In this document: positions 1-7,291 of the stretch, one piece after another
Layout: each line of letters starts with the position of its first letter
Position numbering within the stretch: position 1 is the first letter of the stretch
Assembly (NCBI RefSeq): GCF_001022965.1
Contig: NZ_LECZ01000026.1
Location: forward strand, 248,001 to 312,000
DNA length: 64,000 nt
Direction of reading: 5' to 3'
From: Enterobacter genomosp. O
GTDB taxonomy: Bacteria > Pseudomonadota > Gammaproteobacteria > Enterobacterales > Enterobacteriaceae
Position numbers and translations under genes: made by a program
Notes under the pieces: model-generated
The model's database searches: none
Seen by the model: only the letters and a program-made list of their open reading frames with translations
Told to the model about the DNA's origin: nothing

Positions 1-294
1 CATCAGATAGTCACCTTCCTGATAGCTCACGGCGCTGTGCGCTGGCGTACCTTTGGTGGTCAGGGCGAACATGCGCTGCGGCTTTTCGGTTTCCAGAAAC
101 GCGGCGTAATCATGATGGCGAACCACGGCGGTAAATTCGTGATAATCCAGACCCGCGCGGCGCAGGCGCTTGTCGTCCCACGTAAAGCCCATCGGCTCAA
201 TGATATGCAGGCGAAAACCGGTGTTCGCGCACAGGCGGATGATATTGCCGGTATTCGGCGGAATTTCTGGTTCGAATAAAACGATGTTAAGCAT
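1..294 (-). CDS. trmL: TrmL (YibK) tRNA 2'-O-methyltransferase, N-terminal part; runs off the window
   Basis: First 98 codons of the SPOUT-family enzyme that 2'-O-methylates the wobble nucleotide (C34/U34) of the two tRNA-Leu isoacceptors using S-adenosylmethionine. The N-terminus [20 protein letters not shown] is almost identical to E. coli TrmL, whose full length is about 157 residues, so roughly 60 residues lie beyond position 1. The reading frame is open to the window edge. The start ATG is preceded by AAGGGGG four bases upstream, and this Shine-Dalgarno sequence sits inside a perfect hairpin (296-319). In E. coli trmL follows lldD directly; here an MFS gene has been placed between them. 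Confidence 0.96.
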   Translation of the reverse strand, partial: MLNIVLFEPEIPPNTGNIIRLCANTGFRLHIIEPMGFTWDDKRLRRAGLDYHEFTAVVRHHDYAAFLETEKPQRMFALTTKGTPAHSAVSYQEGDYLM

Positions 295-295
295 G

Positions 296-319
296 CTGCC
301 CCCTTAATTGCGGGGGCAG
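296..319 (-). promoter_or_regulatory. Hairpin enclosing the trmL ribosome binding site
   Basis: Eight-base perfect inverted repeat CTGCCCCC (296-303) / GGGGGCAG (312-319) with an eight-base loop. On the coding (minus) strand the 3' arm contains the trmL Shine-Dalgarno run. No T-run follows, so it resembles an RBS-masking stem more than an intrinsic terminator. Effect on translation is inference. Confidence 0.5.
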
Positions 320-339
320 AATAGCAGAAAAGAGAGGGA

Positions 340-1680
340 CTACGCGACGCCGGGTTCCTGCGAGCGGCTGTACAGCATTTTGTAGACGGTTGCCGCAGCG
401 GCCACCAGGGCGGGTACGCTGAGAATCATTAAAATACTGTCTGCCTGCCACTGCATGGAAAGAAGCTGGGCGCTGGTCATGGTTCCCGCCACGCCGCCAA
501 AGCGGCCGATCCCCTGCATCCAGGCGATGCCCGTCGCACGGCACTCGGTAGGGTAAAAGGTGGCGGCCAGGGTTTGCATGCCCGATTGCGCGCCGTTCAT
601 CGCGATCCCCATCAGGAAGATCAGCCCGCCAAACAGGGCGATATGGTTATGCTCCATGCCGAGCAGCAGGATCAGCCCCATCGTCAGGACAAACCCGCCC
701 GCGACCACCTTGTGCGCTTCCCAGCGGTCCATCATCCAGCCTGCGAGCAGAATGCCTGCGGTACCGCCGAAGGTGAACAGCGAAGTCAGCCATGCGGATT
801 CCGCCAGGGCATAGCCCATCCCCTGCATCAGCGTCGGCATCCAGCTCAGCAGAACGTAGTAAATAACCAGCCCCATAAAATAGGTCACCCACAGCATCAG
901 GGTGCCGGGCAGCCAGGGCATGGAAAACAGCTGCGACACGCTCCCCTTTTTAGACGCGGTTTTCTCCTCCGCCAGGAAAAAGCCCGAGACGCTCTCCAGC
1001 GTGCTGCGGGAGAACCGGCTGGCGATACGGCGGATCTGCATAACGTCTTTCCCGCGCTGCACCAGAAACTTCACCGACTCCGGTAAAAGCAGCGCCAGCA
1101 GCAGGGTTAAAATCAGCGGAGCAATTGCGCCGGTCAACAGCACGCTTCGCCAGCCGTGGTGGGGGATAAGCCATGAAGAGATCGCGCCGCCGCCTGCGGC
1201 ACCCAGGGGGAAGCCGCAGTACATGGTATTAATCGCCATGGCGCGGCAGCGCTGGGGGGCAAACTCGGAGATAAGCGTAATGGCGTTCGGCATGGCGGCA
1301 CCCAGCCCCAGGCCGGTCAGGAAGCGCCATAGCGTCAGGGTATTCAGACTTTGCGCCCAGGCCGTCCCCAGGCTCGCGAGGCCGAAGAACAGGCAGGAGA
1401 AGACCAGCACGCGCTTGCGTCCCACCCGGTCTGATACCGGACCTGCGATCAGCGCGCCCAGCGACAGCCCCAGCAGCGCCGCGCTTAGTACCGGGCCCAG
1501 ATCCTGTTTATGGATCCCCCATTCTGCCGACAGCGTAGGCGCAATGTAGCCCATCGCCGCGGTATCGAAACCATCGATTGCCAGAACCAGAAAGCCCAGC
1601 ACAATAAGAAGCCAGTGAAATCCTGAAAAGCGACTTTCATCGATCACCTGCTGAATATCCACCTTACCTGAATACGTCAT
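340..1680 (-). CDS. MFS transporter, aromatic acid:H+ symporter (AAHS)-like
   Basis: 446-residue inner-membrane protein with about 12 hydrophobic segments. Two MFS signatures typical of the AAHS family (PcaK, BenK, MhpT) are visible: DGFDTAAMGYIAP in TM1 (about residues 36-48) and GPVSDRVGRKR in the TM2-TM3 loop (about 80-90). Family members import protonated aromatic acids such as 4-hydroxybenzoate or 3-phenylpropionates; the substrate here cannot be read from sequence. I chose the ATG at 1680, preceded by AGAGGGGAG, over an in-frame start 81 bases upstream. No aromatic-catabolic enzyme or regulator gene adjoins it. It separates lldD from trmL and is absent from that place in E. coli. Confidence 0.82.
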   Translation of the reverse strand: MTYSGKVDIQQVIDESRFSGFHWLLIVLGFLVLAIDGFDTAAMGYIAPTLSAEWGIHKQDLGPVLSAALLGLSLGALIAGPVSDRVGRKRVLVFSCLFFGLASLGTAWAQSLNTLTLWRFLTGLGLGAAMPNAITLISEFAPQRCRAMAINTMYCGFPLGAAGGGAISSWLIPHHGWRSVLLTGAIAPLILTLLLALLLPESVKFLVQRGKDVMQIRRIASRFSRSTLESVSGFFLAEEKTASKKGSVSQLFSMPWLPGTLMLWVTYFMGLVIYYVLLSWMPTLMQGMGYALAESAWLTSLFTFGGTAGILLAGWMMDRWEAHKVVAGGFVLTMGLILLLGMEHNHIALFGGLIFLMGIAMNGAQSGMQTLAATFYPTECRATGIAWMQGIGRFGGVAGTMTSAQLLSMQWQADSILMILSVPALVAAAATVYKMLYSRSQEPGVA

Positions 1681-1803
1681 ACGCTCCCCTCTGATGTGAT
1701 GTTGTTTTTGTGTTCTTGTATTTGCTTGTCTATACAATTGCGGACGGCAGGTGGATGTCAAATTTTCTTATCCAATATGTTATCTGGATGTTATTTTTGA
1801 CGT

Positions 1804-1833
1804 AAAAAAAGCGCCCGAGGGGGAATCGGGCGC
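1804..1833 (-). terminator. Intrinsic terminator of lldPRD
   Basis: On the minus strand an eight-base GC-rich stem GCGCCCGA/TCGGGCGC (1811-1818 and 1826-1833) is followed by seven T residues (complement of 1804-1810). It lies about 30 bases past the lldD stop. Confidence 0.85.
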
Positions 1834-1861
1834 GTGAAAAAGAGGTGTTAAGGGGAAAGAT

Positions 1862-3049
1862 TCAGGCCGCGTTACCCTGAGCAAGCGGAGCCAGCGCTGC
1901 CGGTAGCTGGCGTAATTCCTGCACCAGAGAGTCTTTGCTGATTTCACCGATTGTTTTCGCGCCGGTCAGCGTCATCGCGACCTTCATCTCTTTCTCGATC
2001 AGGTTAAGCAGGTTCGCCACGCCGGCCTGGCCGCTGGTGGCCAGAGCATACAAATACGCACGCCCCAGCAGCACGGTGTCAGCACCGAGCGCAATCATGC
2101 GCACCACGTCCAGCCCGTTGCGGATGCCGCTGTCGGCCAGGATCGCGATATCGCCTTTCACCGCATCGGCTATCGCCGGCAGGGCGCGTGCGGAAGAGAG
2201 CACCCCGTCAAGCTGGCGTCCGCCGTGGTTAGAAACCACAATCCCGTCTGCCCCAAAGCGTACCGCGTCGCGGGCATCTTCCGGATCGAGGATCCCTTTG
2301 ATCACCATCGGGCCGTCCCAGAATTCGCGGATCCACTCCAGGTCTTTCCAGGAGATGGACGGATCGAAGTTGTTCGCCAGCCAGCCGATGTAATCTTCAA
2401 GCCCGGTCGGTTTTCCCAGGTAAGCCGAGATATTCCCGAGATCGTGAGGGCGACCGTTCAGGCCGACATTCCAGGCCCACTGCGGGTGAGTCACTGCCTG
2501 CCAGTAACGACGGATCGCAGCATTCGGGCCGCTCATGCCGGAGTGGGCATCGCGATAGCGCGCGCCGGGGGTTGGCATATCGACGGTAAAGACCAGCGTG
2601 GAGCAGCCCGCCGCTTTGGCGCGCTCCAGCGCGTTACGCATAAAGCCGCGATCGCGCAGGACGTACAGCTGGAACCACATTGGGCGCTTGATGGTCGGGG
2701 CGACCTCTTCGATCGGGCAGACGGATACGGTTGAGAGGGTAAACGGAATGCCTTTGGCATCCGCCGCCGCGGCCGCCTGGACTTCGCCCCGGCGGGCGTA
2801 CATGCCGCACAGGCCCACGGGCGCAAGGGCCACGGGCATGGAGAGCGTCTCGTTAAACAGTTTTGTCTCAAGGCTCAGGTCAGACATATTCTTCAGCACG
2901 CGCTGGCGCAGGGCCACCTCTGACAGGTCTTCCACATTGCGGCGCAGGGTGTATTCGGCATACGCCCCGCCGTCGATATAGTGGAACAGGAACGGCGGCA
3001 AAATGCGCTGCGCCGCGGCGCGATAGTCACTGGCTGCTGAAATGATCAT
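1862..3049 (-). CDS. lldD: L-lactate dehydrogenase (quinone), FMN-dependent
   Basis: 395 residues (396 in E. coli). Membrane-associated FMN flavoprotein of the alpha-hydroxyacid oxidase family that oxidises L-lactate to pyruvate and passes electrons to quinone. The catalytic-histidine motif [10 protein letters not shown] is near residue 275, and the flavin-phosphate region [20 protein letters not shown] and the N-terminal [11 protein letters not shown] are intact. The start overlaps the lldR stop by four bases (ATGA), so it is the last gene of lldPRD. A strong terminator follows. Confidence 0.97.
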   Translation of the reverse strand: MIISAASDYRAAAQRILPPFLFHYIDGGAYAEYTLRRNVEDLSEVALRQRVLKNMSDLSLETKLFNETLSMPVALAPVGLCGMYARRGEVQAAAAADAKGIPFTLSTVSVCPIEEVAPTIKRPMWFQLYVLRDRGFMRNALERAKAAGCSTLVFTVDMPTPGARYRDAHSGMSGPNAAIRRYWQAVTHPQWAWNVGLNGRPHDLGNISAYLGKPTGLEDYIGWLANNFDPSISWKDLEWIREFWDGPMVIKGILDPEDARDAVRFGADGIVVSNHGGRQLDGVLSSARALPAIADAVKGDIAILADSGIRNGLDVVRMIALGADTVLLGRAYLYALATSGQAGVANLLNLIEKEMKVAMTLTGAKTIGEISKDSLVQELRQLPAALAPLAQGNAA

Positions 3050-3819
3050 GCTTTGTTCTCCCTGGAAATATCACTGTCGCCAGGCAGACGGGTAATACGC
3101 GCCTGTCGGGCCTGGTCTTCATCGAATCGTTTAATCGTGGTGTGCACAAAGCCCAGATGCGCCATCATCGCTTTGCGCGCGGCCTCGGCATCACCGGCCA
3201 GAATGGCGTTGAGCACCGCCTCGTGTTGTTCTGTGAGCTGGGCAAACACCGGCGGAACCAGATACATCCGCTGGCGGCTCTGCTTTACGGAGGATTGCAG
3301 CAGGTCGAAGAACCCGCGCATGGTCTGGAGCAGGACCACGTTATGCGACGCCTCGGCAATCGCCAGGTGAAAGCGCACGTCCGCCTGGGAGGCGATATCC
3401 GGGTCGCTGCTTTGCGTGGCCTCAAAGCAGGCGATGAGTTTCTCTTTGTCGGCCTCGGTTGCCCGCATGGCCGCGTGCCAGGCGGTACTGGTTTCGATGG
3501 CGTGACGCGCTTCAAGGATGTCGAAGCTGTAGTCCGGATCGTTCTCCATCAGCGTTTTCAGCGGCTGAACGATGTTTTGTTCGGACCAGTCGTCATGCTG
3601 CCAGCGCACAAAGGTGCCGCCGCCGCGACGGCTCACCAGTACCCCTTCGCTGACCAGCGTGGCCAGCGCTTCACGCAGTGAGTTGCGTGATACGCCAAGC
3701 TGGGCGGCGAGCTGGCGTTCGGCGGGCAACTTCATGCCCGCTTCCAGCTGTTGTTCTTCAATCAGCGCCCGCACGCGAGAGGCAATCTCGTCGGACAGGC
3801 GTCTGGGCATCACTATCAT
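3046..3819 (-). CDS. lldR: LldR, GntR/FadR-family lactate-responsive regulator
   Basis: 257 residues (258 in E. coli). The N-terminal winged helix (about 1-75) has the FadR-type recognition segment [20 protein letters not shown]. The C-terminal helical FCD domain has metal/ligand residues in [15 protein letters not shown]. In E. coli LldR represses lldPRD without lactate and helps activate it with L-lactate by binding two operators. Both operators are visible upstream of lldP here (5548-5560 and 5671-5685). It overlaps lldP and lldD by four bases on each side, implying translational coupling. Confidence 0.96.
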   Translation of the reverse strand: MIVMPRRLSDEIASRVRALIEEQQLEAGMKLPAERQLAAQLGVSRNSLREALATLVSEGVLVSRRGGGTFVRWQHDDWSEQNIVQPLKTLMENDPDYSFDILEARHAIETSTAWHAAMRATEADKEKLIACFEATQSSDPDIASQADVRFHLAIAEASHNVVLLQTMRGFFDLLQSSVKQSRQRMYLVPPVFAQLTEQHEAVLNAILAGDAEAARKAMMAHLGFVHTTIKRFDEDQARQARITRLPGDSDISRENKA

Positions 3820-5471
3820 GGGATCATCCAGGTTAAGACATAGGCCTGCAGGGTGGTGATCACCCCCACCATGCAGGTGAATATCAGGCTGTGTTTCACG
3901 GTAAAGCGGAACAGATCCGACTCTTTACCGACCAATCCCACCGCCGCACAGGCAATGGCGATGGATTGTGGAGAGATCATTTTCCCGGTCACGCCGCCGG
4001 TGGTATTTGCGGCCACCAGCAGGACGTCCGACACGCCAATCTGCTGGGCTGCTGTTGCCTGCAGCGCGGCAAACAGGGCGTTAGACGAGGTATCTGACCC
4101 GGTCAGGAACACCCCCAGCCAGCCGAGGAACGGCGAGAAGAAGGTGAAGGCGTGGCTGGTGTGGGCCAGCGCCAGTGCCAGCGTCGATGACAGGCCGGAG
4201 TAGTTCGAGATAAACGCGAACGCCAGCACCATGCCGATGGAGTAAATCGGCAGCAGCAGCTCTTTAATGGTCGCCGCAAAGGTCTGCACCGCGGCCGCAG
4301 GCTTCATGCGCAGCCACACCACGGAAAGGAGTGCGGCGAACAGGATGGCGGTACCGGTGGCAGAGAACCAGTCGAATTTATAGACCGCGGCATACGGCGT
4401 GGCGGCGTGCACCACCGGCGGCATACGGGCGACCATTTTGTCGAGGAACGGCACAGAGATATTAATCACCATGTCGTACAGCGCGCCGCCCGGGGCGAAC
4501 AGGGCTTTAAACGGCGGAATGCTCCACAGCGTCACGGTGGCGGTCAGGAACAGGAACGGCGACCAGGCGCGGATGACCTGGCCTGCGGTATAGCCTGTAC
4601 GCGCCAGAGTTTGATCGACCTGTGAGGCGCCCATATCGGCGAAGCGGAAAATACGTACCGGCTGCCAGCGCTTCAGGAACAGCGTCAGGCAGACCAGAGA
4701 GACCAGCGAAGAGATGATGTCCGGGAGCTCCGGGCCGAGGAAGTTTGAGCTGAGGTACTGGGCAATAGCGAACGAACCGCCCGCCACCATCACCGCGGGC
4801 CAGGTCTCCTTCACGCCGCGCCAGCCGTCCATAATCGCCATGATCCAGAACAGGACGATAATGGTCAGGAACGGCAGCTGCCGGCCAACCATCTGACCAA
4901 TCTCAAAGCTGTCCAGCCCGGTCACCTGGCCCGCGACCAGAATCGGAATACCCATTGCGCCAAACGCCACCGGCGCGGTGTTCACAATCAGGCACAGTCC
5001 CGCGGCATACAGCGGGTTAAAGCCCAGGCCAACCAGCAGCGCGGCGGTGATCGCCACCGGTGCGCCAAAACCTGCCGCCCCCTCCAGGAACGCCCCGAAG
5101 GAGAAGCCGACAATCAGCATCTGCAGGCGCTGGTCCGGCGTGATGGAGAGGATTGACGAGCGAATGATGTCGAACTGCCCGGTTTTCACCGAGATTTTAT
5201 AGACAAATACCGCTGCGATGATGATCCACGCAATCGGCCACAGGCCGTAGAAGAAACCGTAGACGACGGAGGCCAGCGCGCGATCGACCGGCATTTTATA
5301 GAAGAGCAGCGCCACCATCAGGGCGATGGCAACGGTATACGTCGCGGCGAGGTAGCCCTTCAGCTTGAGCTTAATCAGCGCAAAGAAGAAGAACAGGATC
5401 GGAAGCGATGCGATCAGGCTCGACAGCCAGATATTGCCGGCCGGGTCGTAGTTTTGTTGCCAGAGGCTCAT
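3816..5471 (-). CDS. lldP: L-lactate permease
   Basis: 551 residues, the same as E. coli LldP. Polytopic inner-membrane LctP-family proton symporter for L-lactate, D-lactate and glycolate. Characteristic stretches [20 protein letters not shown] and [18 protein letters not shown] are intact. First gene of the operon, with GGAGACCTGC just before the ATG. Its 5' region carries LldR and ArcA-like sites. Confidence 0.97.
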   Translation of the reverse strand: MSLWQQNYDPAGNIWLSSLIASLPILFFFFALIKLKLKGYLAATYTVAIALMVALLFYKMPVDRALASVVYGFFYGLWPIAWIIIAAVFVYKISVKTGQFDIIRSSILSITPDQRLQMLIVGFSFGAFLEGAAGFGAPVAITAALLVGLGFNPLYAAGLCLIVNTAPVAFGAMGIPILVAGQVTGLDSFEIGQMVGRQLPFLTIIVLFWIMAIMDGWRGVKETWPAVMVAGGSFAIAQYLSSNFLGPELPDIISSLVSLVCLTLFLKRWQPVRIFRFADMGASQVDQTLARTGYTAGQVIRAWSPFLFLTATVTLWSIPPFKALFAPGGALYDMVINISVPFLDKMVARMPPVVHAATPYAAVYKFDWFSATGTAILFAALLSVVWLRMKPAAAVQTFAATIKELLLPIYSIGMVLAFAFISNYSGLSSTLALALAHTSHAFTFFSPFLGWLGVFLTGSDTSSNALFAALQATAAQQIGVSDVLLVAANTTGGVTGKMISPQSIAIACAAVGLVGKESDLFRFTVKHSLIFTCMVGVITTLQAYVLTWMIP

Positions 5472-5547
5472 GCAGGTCTCCTGGGGACCATACAGCCTGC
5501 GCTGCGGGCGAGTCTCCGCTCATCTCTGCGTCACAGTCTGTGTAAAG

Positions 5548-5560
5548 GTGGTCCTGCCAA
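5548..5560 (-). promoter_or_regulatory. LldR operator, promoter-proximal copy
   Basis: Reads TTGGCAGGACCAC on the minus strand, matching the FadR/LldR pattern TNGTNNNACNA with one change per arm, and sharing the AGG spacer of the distal copy. Its centre is 124 bases from that copy, close to the roughly 127-base separation reported for E. coli O1 and O2. Confidence 0.7.
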
Positions 5561-5591
5561 TGTTGTATTGTAGGGTTAATGACAATAAATG

Positions 5592-5607
5592 GTTAACTAA
5601 ATGTTGA
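5592..5607. promoter_or_regulatory. Candidate ArcA-P site in the lldP promoter
   Basis: GTTAACTAAATGTTGA contains two GTTRA elements 11 bases apart, the direct-repeat arrangement bound by phosphorylated ArcA. lldPRD is an established ArcA-repressed operon in E. coli. The site lies between the two LldR operators, near the expected transcription start. Confidence 0.5.
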
Positions 5608-5616
5608 ATCTCAGCA

Positions 5617-5648
5617 ATGGTTTTGTGATGTAAACGATGGTTTTGTGA
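5617..5648. repeat. Two 12-base direct repeats 20 bases apart in the lldP promoter
   Basis: ATGGTTTTGTGA occurs at 5617-5628 and again at 5637-5648, identical, with a period of 20 bases (about two helical turns). They lie between the LldR operators. The protein that binds them, if any, is not identified. Confidence 0.6.
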
Positions 5649-5670
5649 ATTACGGGCATTTTTTCCGCCT

Positions 5671-5685
5671 ATTGGTAGGACCAAT
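5671..5685. promoter_or_regulatory. LldR operator, distal copy
   Basis: ATTGGTAGGACCAAT: perfect six-base arms around a three-base spacer, the FadR-family TNGTNNNACNA half-site organisation. It marks the end of core lld sequence; the AT-rich island begins just beyond it. Confidence 0.75.
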
Positions 5686-5780
5686 GTCAGAAAAAAAGAT
5701 GTTCGCGGTGCGATTTTTTAACATTCAGGCTTTAAGAGTTTTACTTATGCTGACAAAAGTTTACCGGGAACTGGCGCCTT

Positions 5781-5794
5781 TAAGACTATTTCTA
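5781..5794 (+). promoter_or_regulatory. Candidate RcsAB box ahead of the fimbrial operon
   Basis: TAAGACTATTTCTA matches 12 of 14 positions of the published RcsAB consensus TaAGaatatTCctA, 118 bases before the chaperone ATG. A weaker match (10 of 14) lies on the minus strand at 5802-5815. No phase-variation inverted repeats or recombinase gene were found nearby. The rest of the 5472-5911 gap holds only the lld operators and AT-rich leader. Confidence 0.45.
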
Positions 5795-5911
5795 AAACGT
5801 TTAGGAAACATCTTTCCGAAAGTCCTATTCTGCTGAAAAGCGAAATCTCTGTTTTGTGATGAGAGCGAACTGCACCCCGGCATCATCCTGGTATTTAGAT
5901 AGGTTAACGAT

Positions 5912-6607
5912 ATGTTTTCTTGGAAACGTTTACGCAACGGAACACTGCTGGTTATAGCGGTGCTTCTGCCGTTTTTTAACGCCAGAGCAGCGCTGGTGCT
6001 GAGTGGAACACGGGTTATATTTCCGGCAAGCGAAAACCAGGTGTCAATAAAAGTCGATAATCCGACGGACAATGATTATTTAATGCAGAGCTGGGTGGAA
6101 GATGACGCAGGTAAACCACAGCAAGATATTCTGGTTGAGCCGCCTGTCGCACAAATAAAAGCTAATCATAAAGTTGAGTTAAGATTTAGCCTGGTCGACC
6201 CGACATTAAAAAATAATAAAAGTGAGCAACTCTTCTGGCTCAATGTGAAAGAGATCCCTCGTGTTGATGCCAACTCTTCGAGTTCTGAACTGTTATTGGC
6301 GATGCAAACGAAGATAAAAGTATTTTATCGCCCTGCAGGTATTGAACCTGAATCTGGCGACGCATGGAAAAAATTAACGTGGCGGCGTGAGGGTAAAAAC
6401 ATTGAGGTAAATAATCCGACTCCTTATTTTATCACTATTGATCGCGCGATGATTGATGGCCATACAAAGATTGACGTCGATATGATTTCTCCCTTTTCAA
6501 CAAAAGCTGTGCAGCTACAAGGTATGGCAAAAGTTAATTCTATCTCCTGGAACGCTATCAGCGATTTTGGTGACGTAACAGAGATGACTTCATCACAAAT
6601 TCGATGA
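5912..6607 (+). CDS. Periplasmic fimbrial chaperone, PapD/FimC-like
   Basis: 231 residues with a signal peptide ending about residue 26 (FFNARA). The mature chain has the two PapD anchor residues for the subunit C-terminus: Arg34 in GTRVIFP (mature position 8) and Lys136 in IKVFYRP. The second Ig domain shows the usual NPTPYFITI. The short F1-G1 segment places it with FGS-type chaperones that assemble rod-like pili. It would fold and cap the pilins encoded downstream by donor-strand complementation. First gene of a four-gene operon; the major subunit starts 26 bases later. Base composition is clearly more AT-rich than lld and mtl on either side. Confidence 0.92.
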   Translation: MFSWKRLRNGTLLVIAVLLPFFNARAALVLSGTRVIFPASENQVSIKVDNPTDNDYLMQSWVEDDAGKPQQDILVEPPVAQIKANHKVELRFSLVDPTLKNNKSEQLFWLNVKEIPRVDANSSSSELLLAMQTKIKVFYRPAGIEPESGDAWKKLTWRREGKNIEVNNPTPYFITIDRAMIDGHTKIDVDMISPFSTKAVQLQGMAKVNSISWNAISDFGDVTEMTSSQIR

Positions 6608-6633
6608 GTTCTTTATAAAAAAGTGGATATATA

Positions 6634-7209
6634 ATGAAAAAATTGACTTCTTTGGCAATGGCGTTTGCTCTCACTGGTGTTGCCGGTTCTGCTTTTGCAG
6701 GCACGTCGACAGACAACGCCAATGCGACAGCTCTGCACGCTTCAACCACTGTTCATTTTAACGGGTTAGTTGAAGAACCGACGTGTTCTTTTAAAGGTAA
6801 ATCGATGAAGGTGGTGCTGCCTGTGGTGAGTACCGCAGCTTTTGCAAACCTGACAGAGGGACAGCCAGCATTAAATACGCAAAAGAAAGATTTTTCTCTC
6901 CATATTTCATGTGCGGATAACTTTCAATCCGACAGAATGCATATGAAAATTACGGGACAAGAAGAGAATAATATTCTTAAAAATACCCACGGTACTGCGA
7001 AAGGAATGGGGTTGCAGATCTTTAGCGGTGATGGGAATACTGTGTTACCTATCGGCCAGGAGTTAAATAGCGATACAGCTGGCCTCACTAACGCCTTCCT
7101 GAACAAGGATAATACACTTCAACTTAGCACGAAATACGTTCGTGCATCGGGCGATGTTACTGGTGGTAAACTCGCTACCGATGCTGTATTTGAAATATAT
7201 TATAAATAA
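6634..7209 (+). CDS. Major fimbrial subunit (type 1-like pilin)
   Basis: 191 residues. Signal peptide MKKLTSLAMA...AFA (about 1-22), then a classic pilin fold: N-terminal VHFNGLVEEPTC donor-strand region, disulfide pair Cys51 and Cys93, and a C-terminus FEIYYK with the penultimate-tyrosine motif recognised by the chaperone. Likely the main shaft protein. A stable hairpin (7218-7241) follows and probably lowers transcription into the usher gene, as is common for the most abundant subunit. Start supported by AAGTGGA six bases upstream. Confidence 0.9.
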   Translation: MKKLTSLAMAFALTGVAGSAFAGTSTDNANATALHASTTVHFNGLVEEPTCSFKGKSMKVVLPVVSTAAFANLTEGQPALNTQKKDFSLHISCADNFQSDRMHMKITGQEENNILKNTHGTAKGMGLQIFSGDGNTVLPIGQELNSDTAGLTNAFLNKDNTLQLSTKYVRASGDVTGGKLATDAVFEIYYK

Positions 7210-7217
7210 ACAGATGG

Positions 7218-7241
7218 ACCCTGCCACGTAAGCGGCAGGGT
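7218..7241 (+). terminator. Attenuating hairpin between pilin and usher genes
   Basis: Perfect eight-base stem ACCCTGCC/GGCAGGGT with an eight-base loop, then a weak T-rich tract (TTATTTGCTG). The poor T-run suggests partial termination or mRNA 3'-end protection, giving more pilin than usher. Confidence 0.6.
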
Positions 7242-7291
7242 TATTTGCTGCTCTTCTGTACCTAGTTGATATTTAAGCTGAACAGCATCAC

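Noticed and set aside
5645..5836. 63-codon frame between lldP and the chaperone gene
   Set aside because: No ribosome binding site or conserved motif, and it overlaps the LldR operator and the RcsAB-like box.
5690..5911. Phase-variable fim-type invertible switch
   Set aside because: Searched by eye for a pair of inverted repeats and a fimB/fimE-like recombinase; none found.
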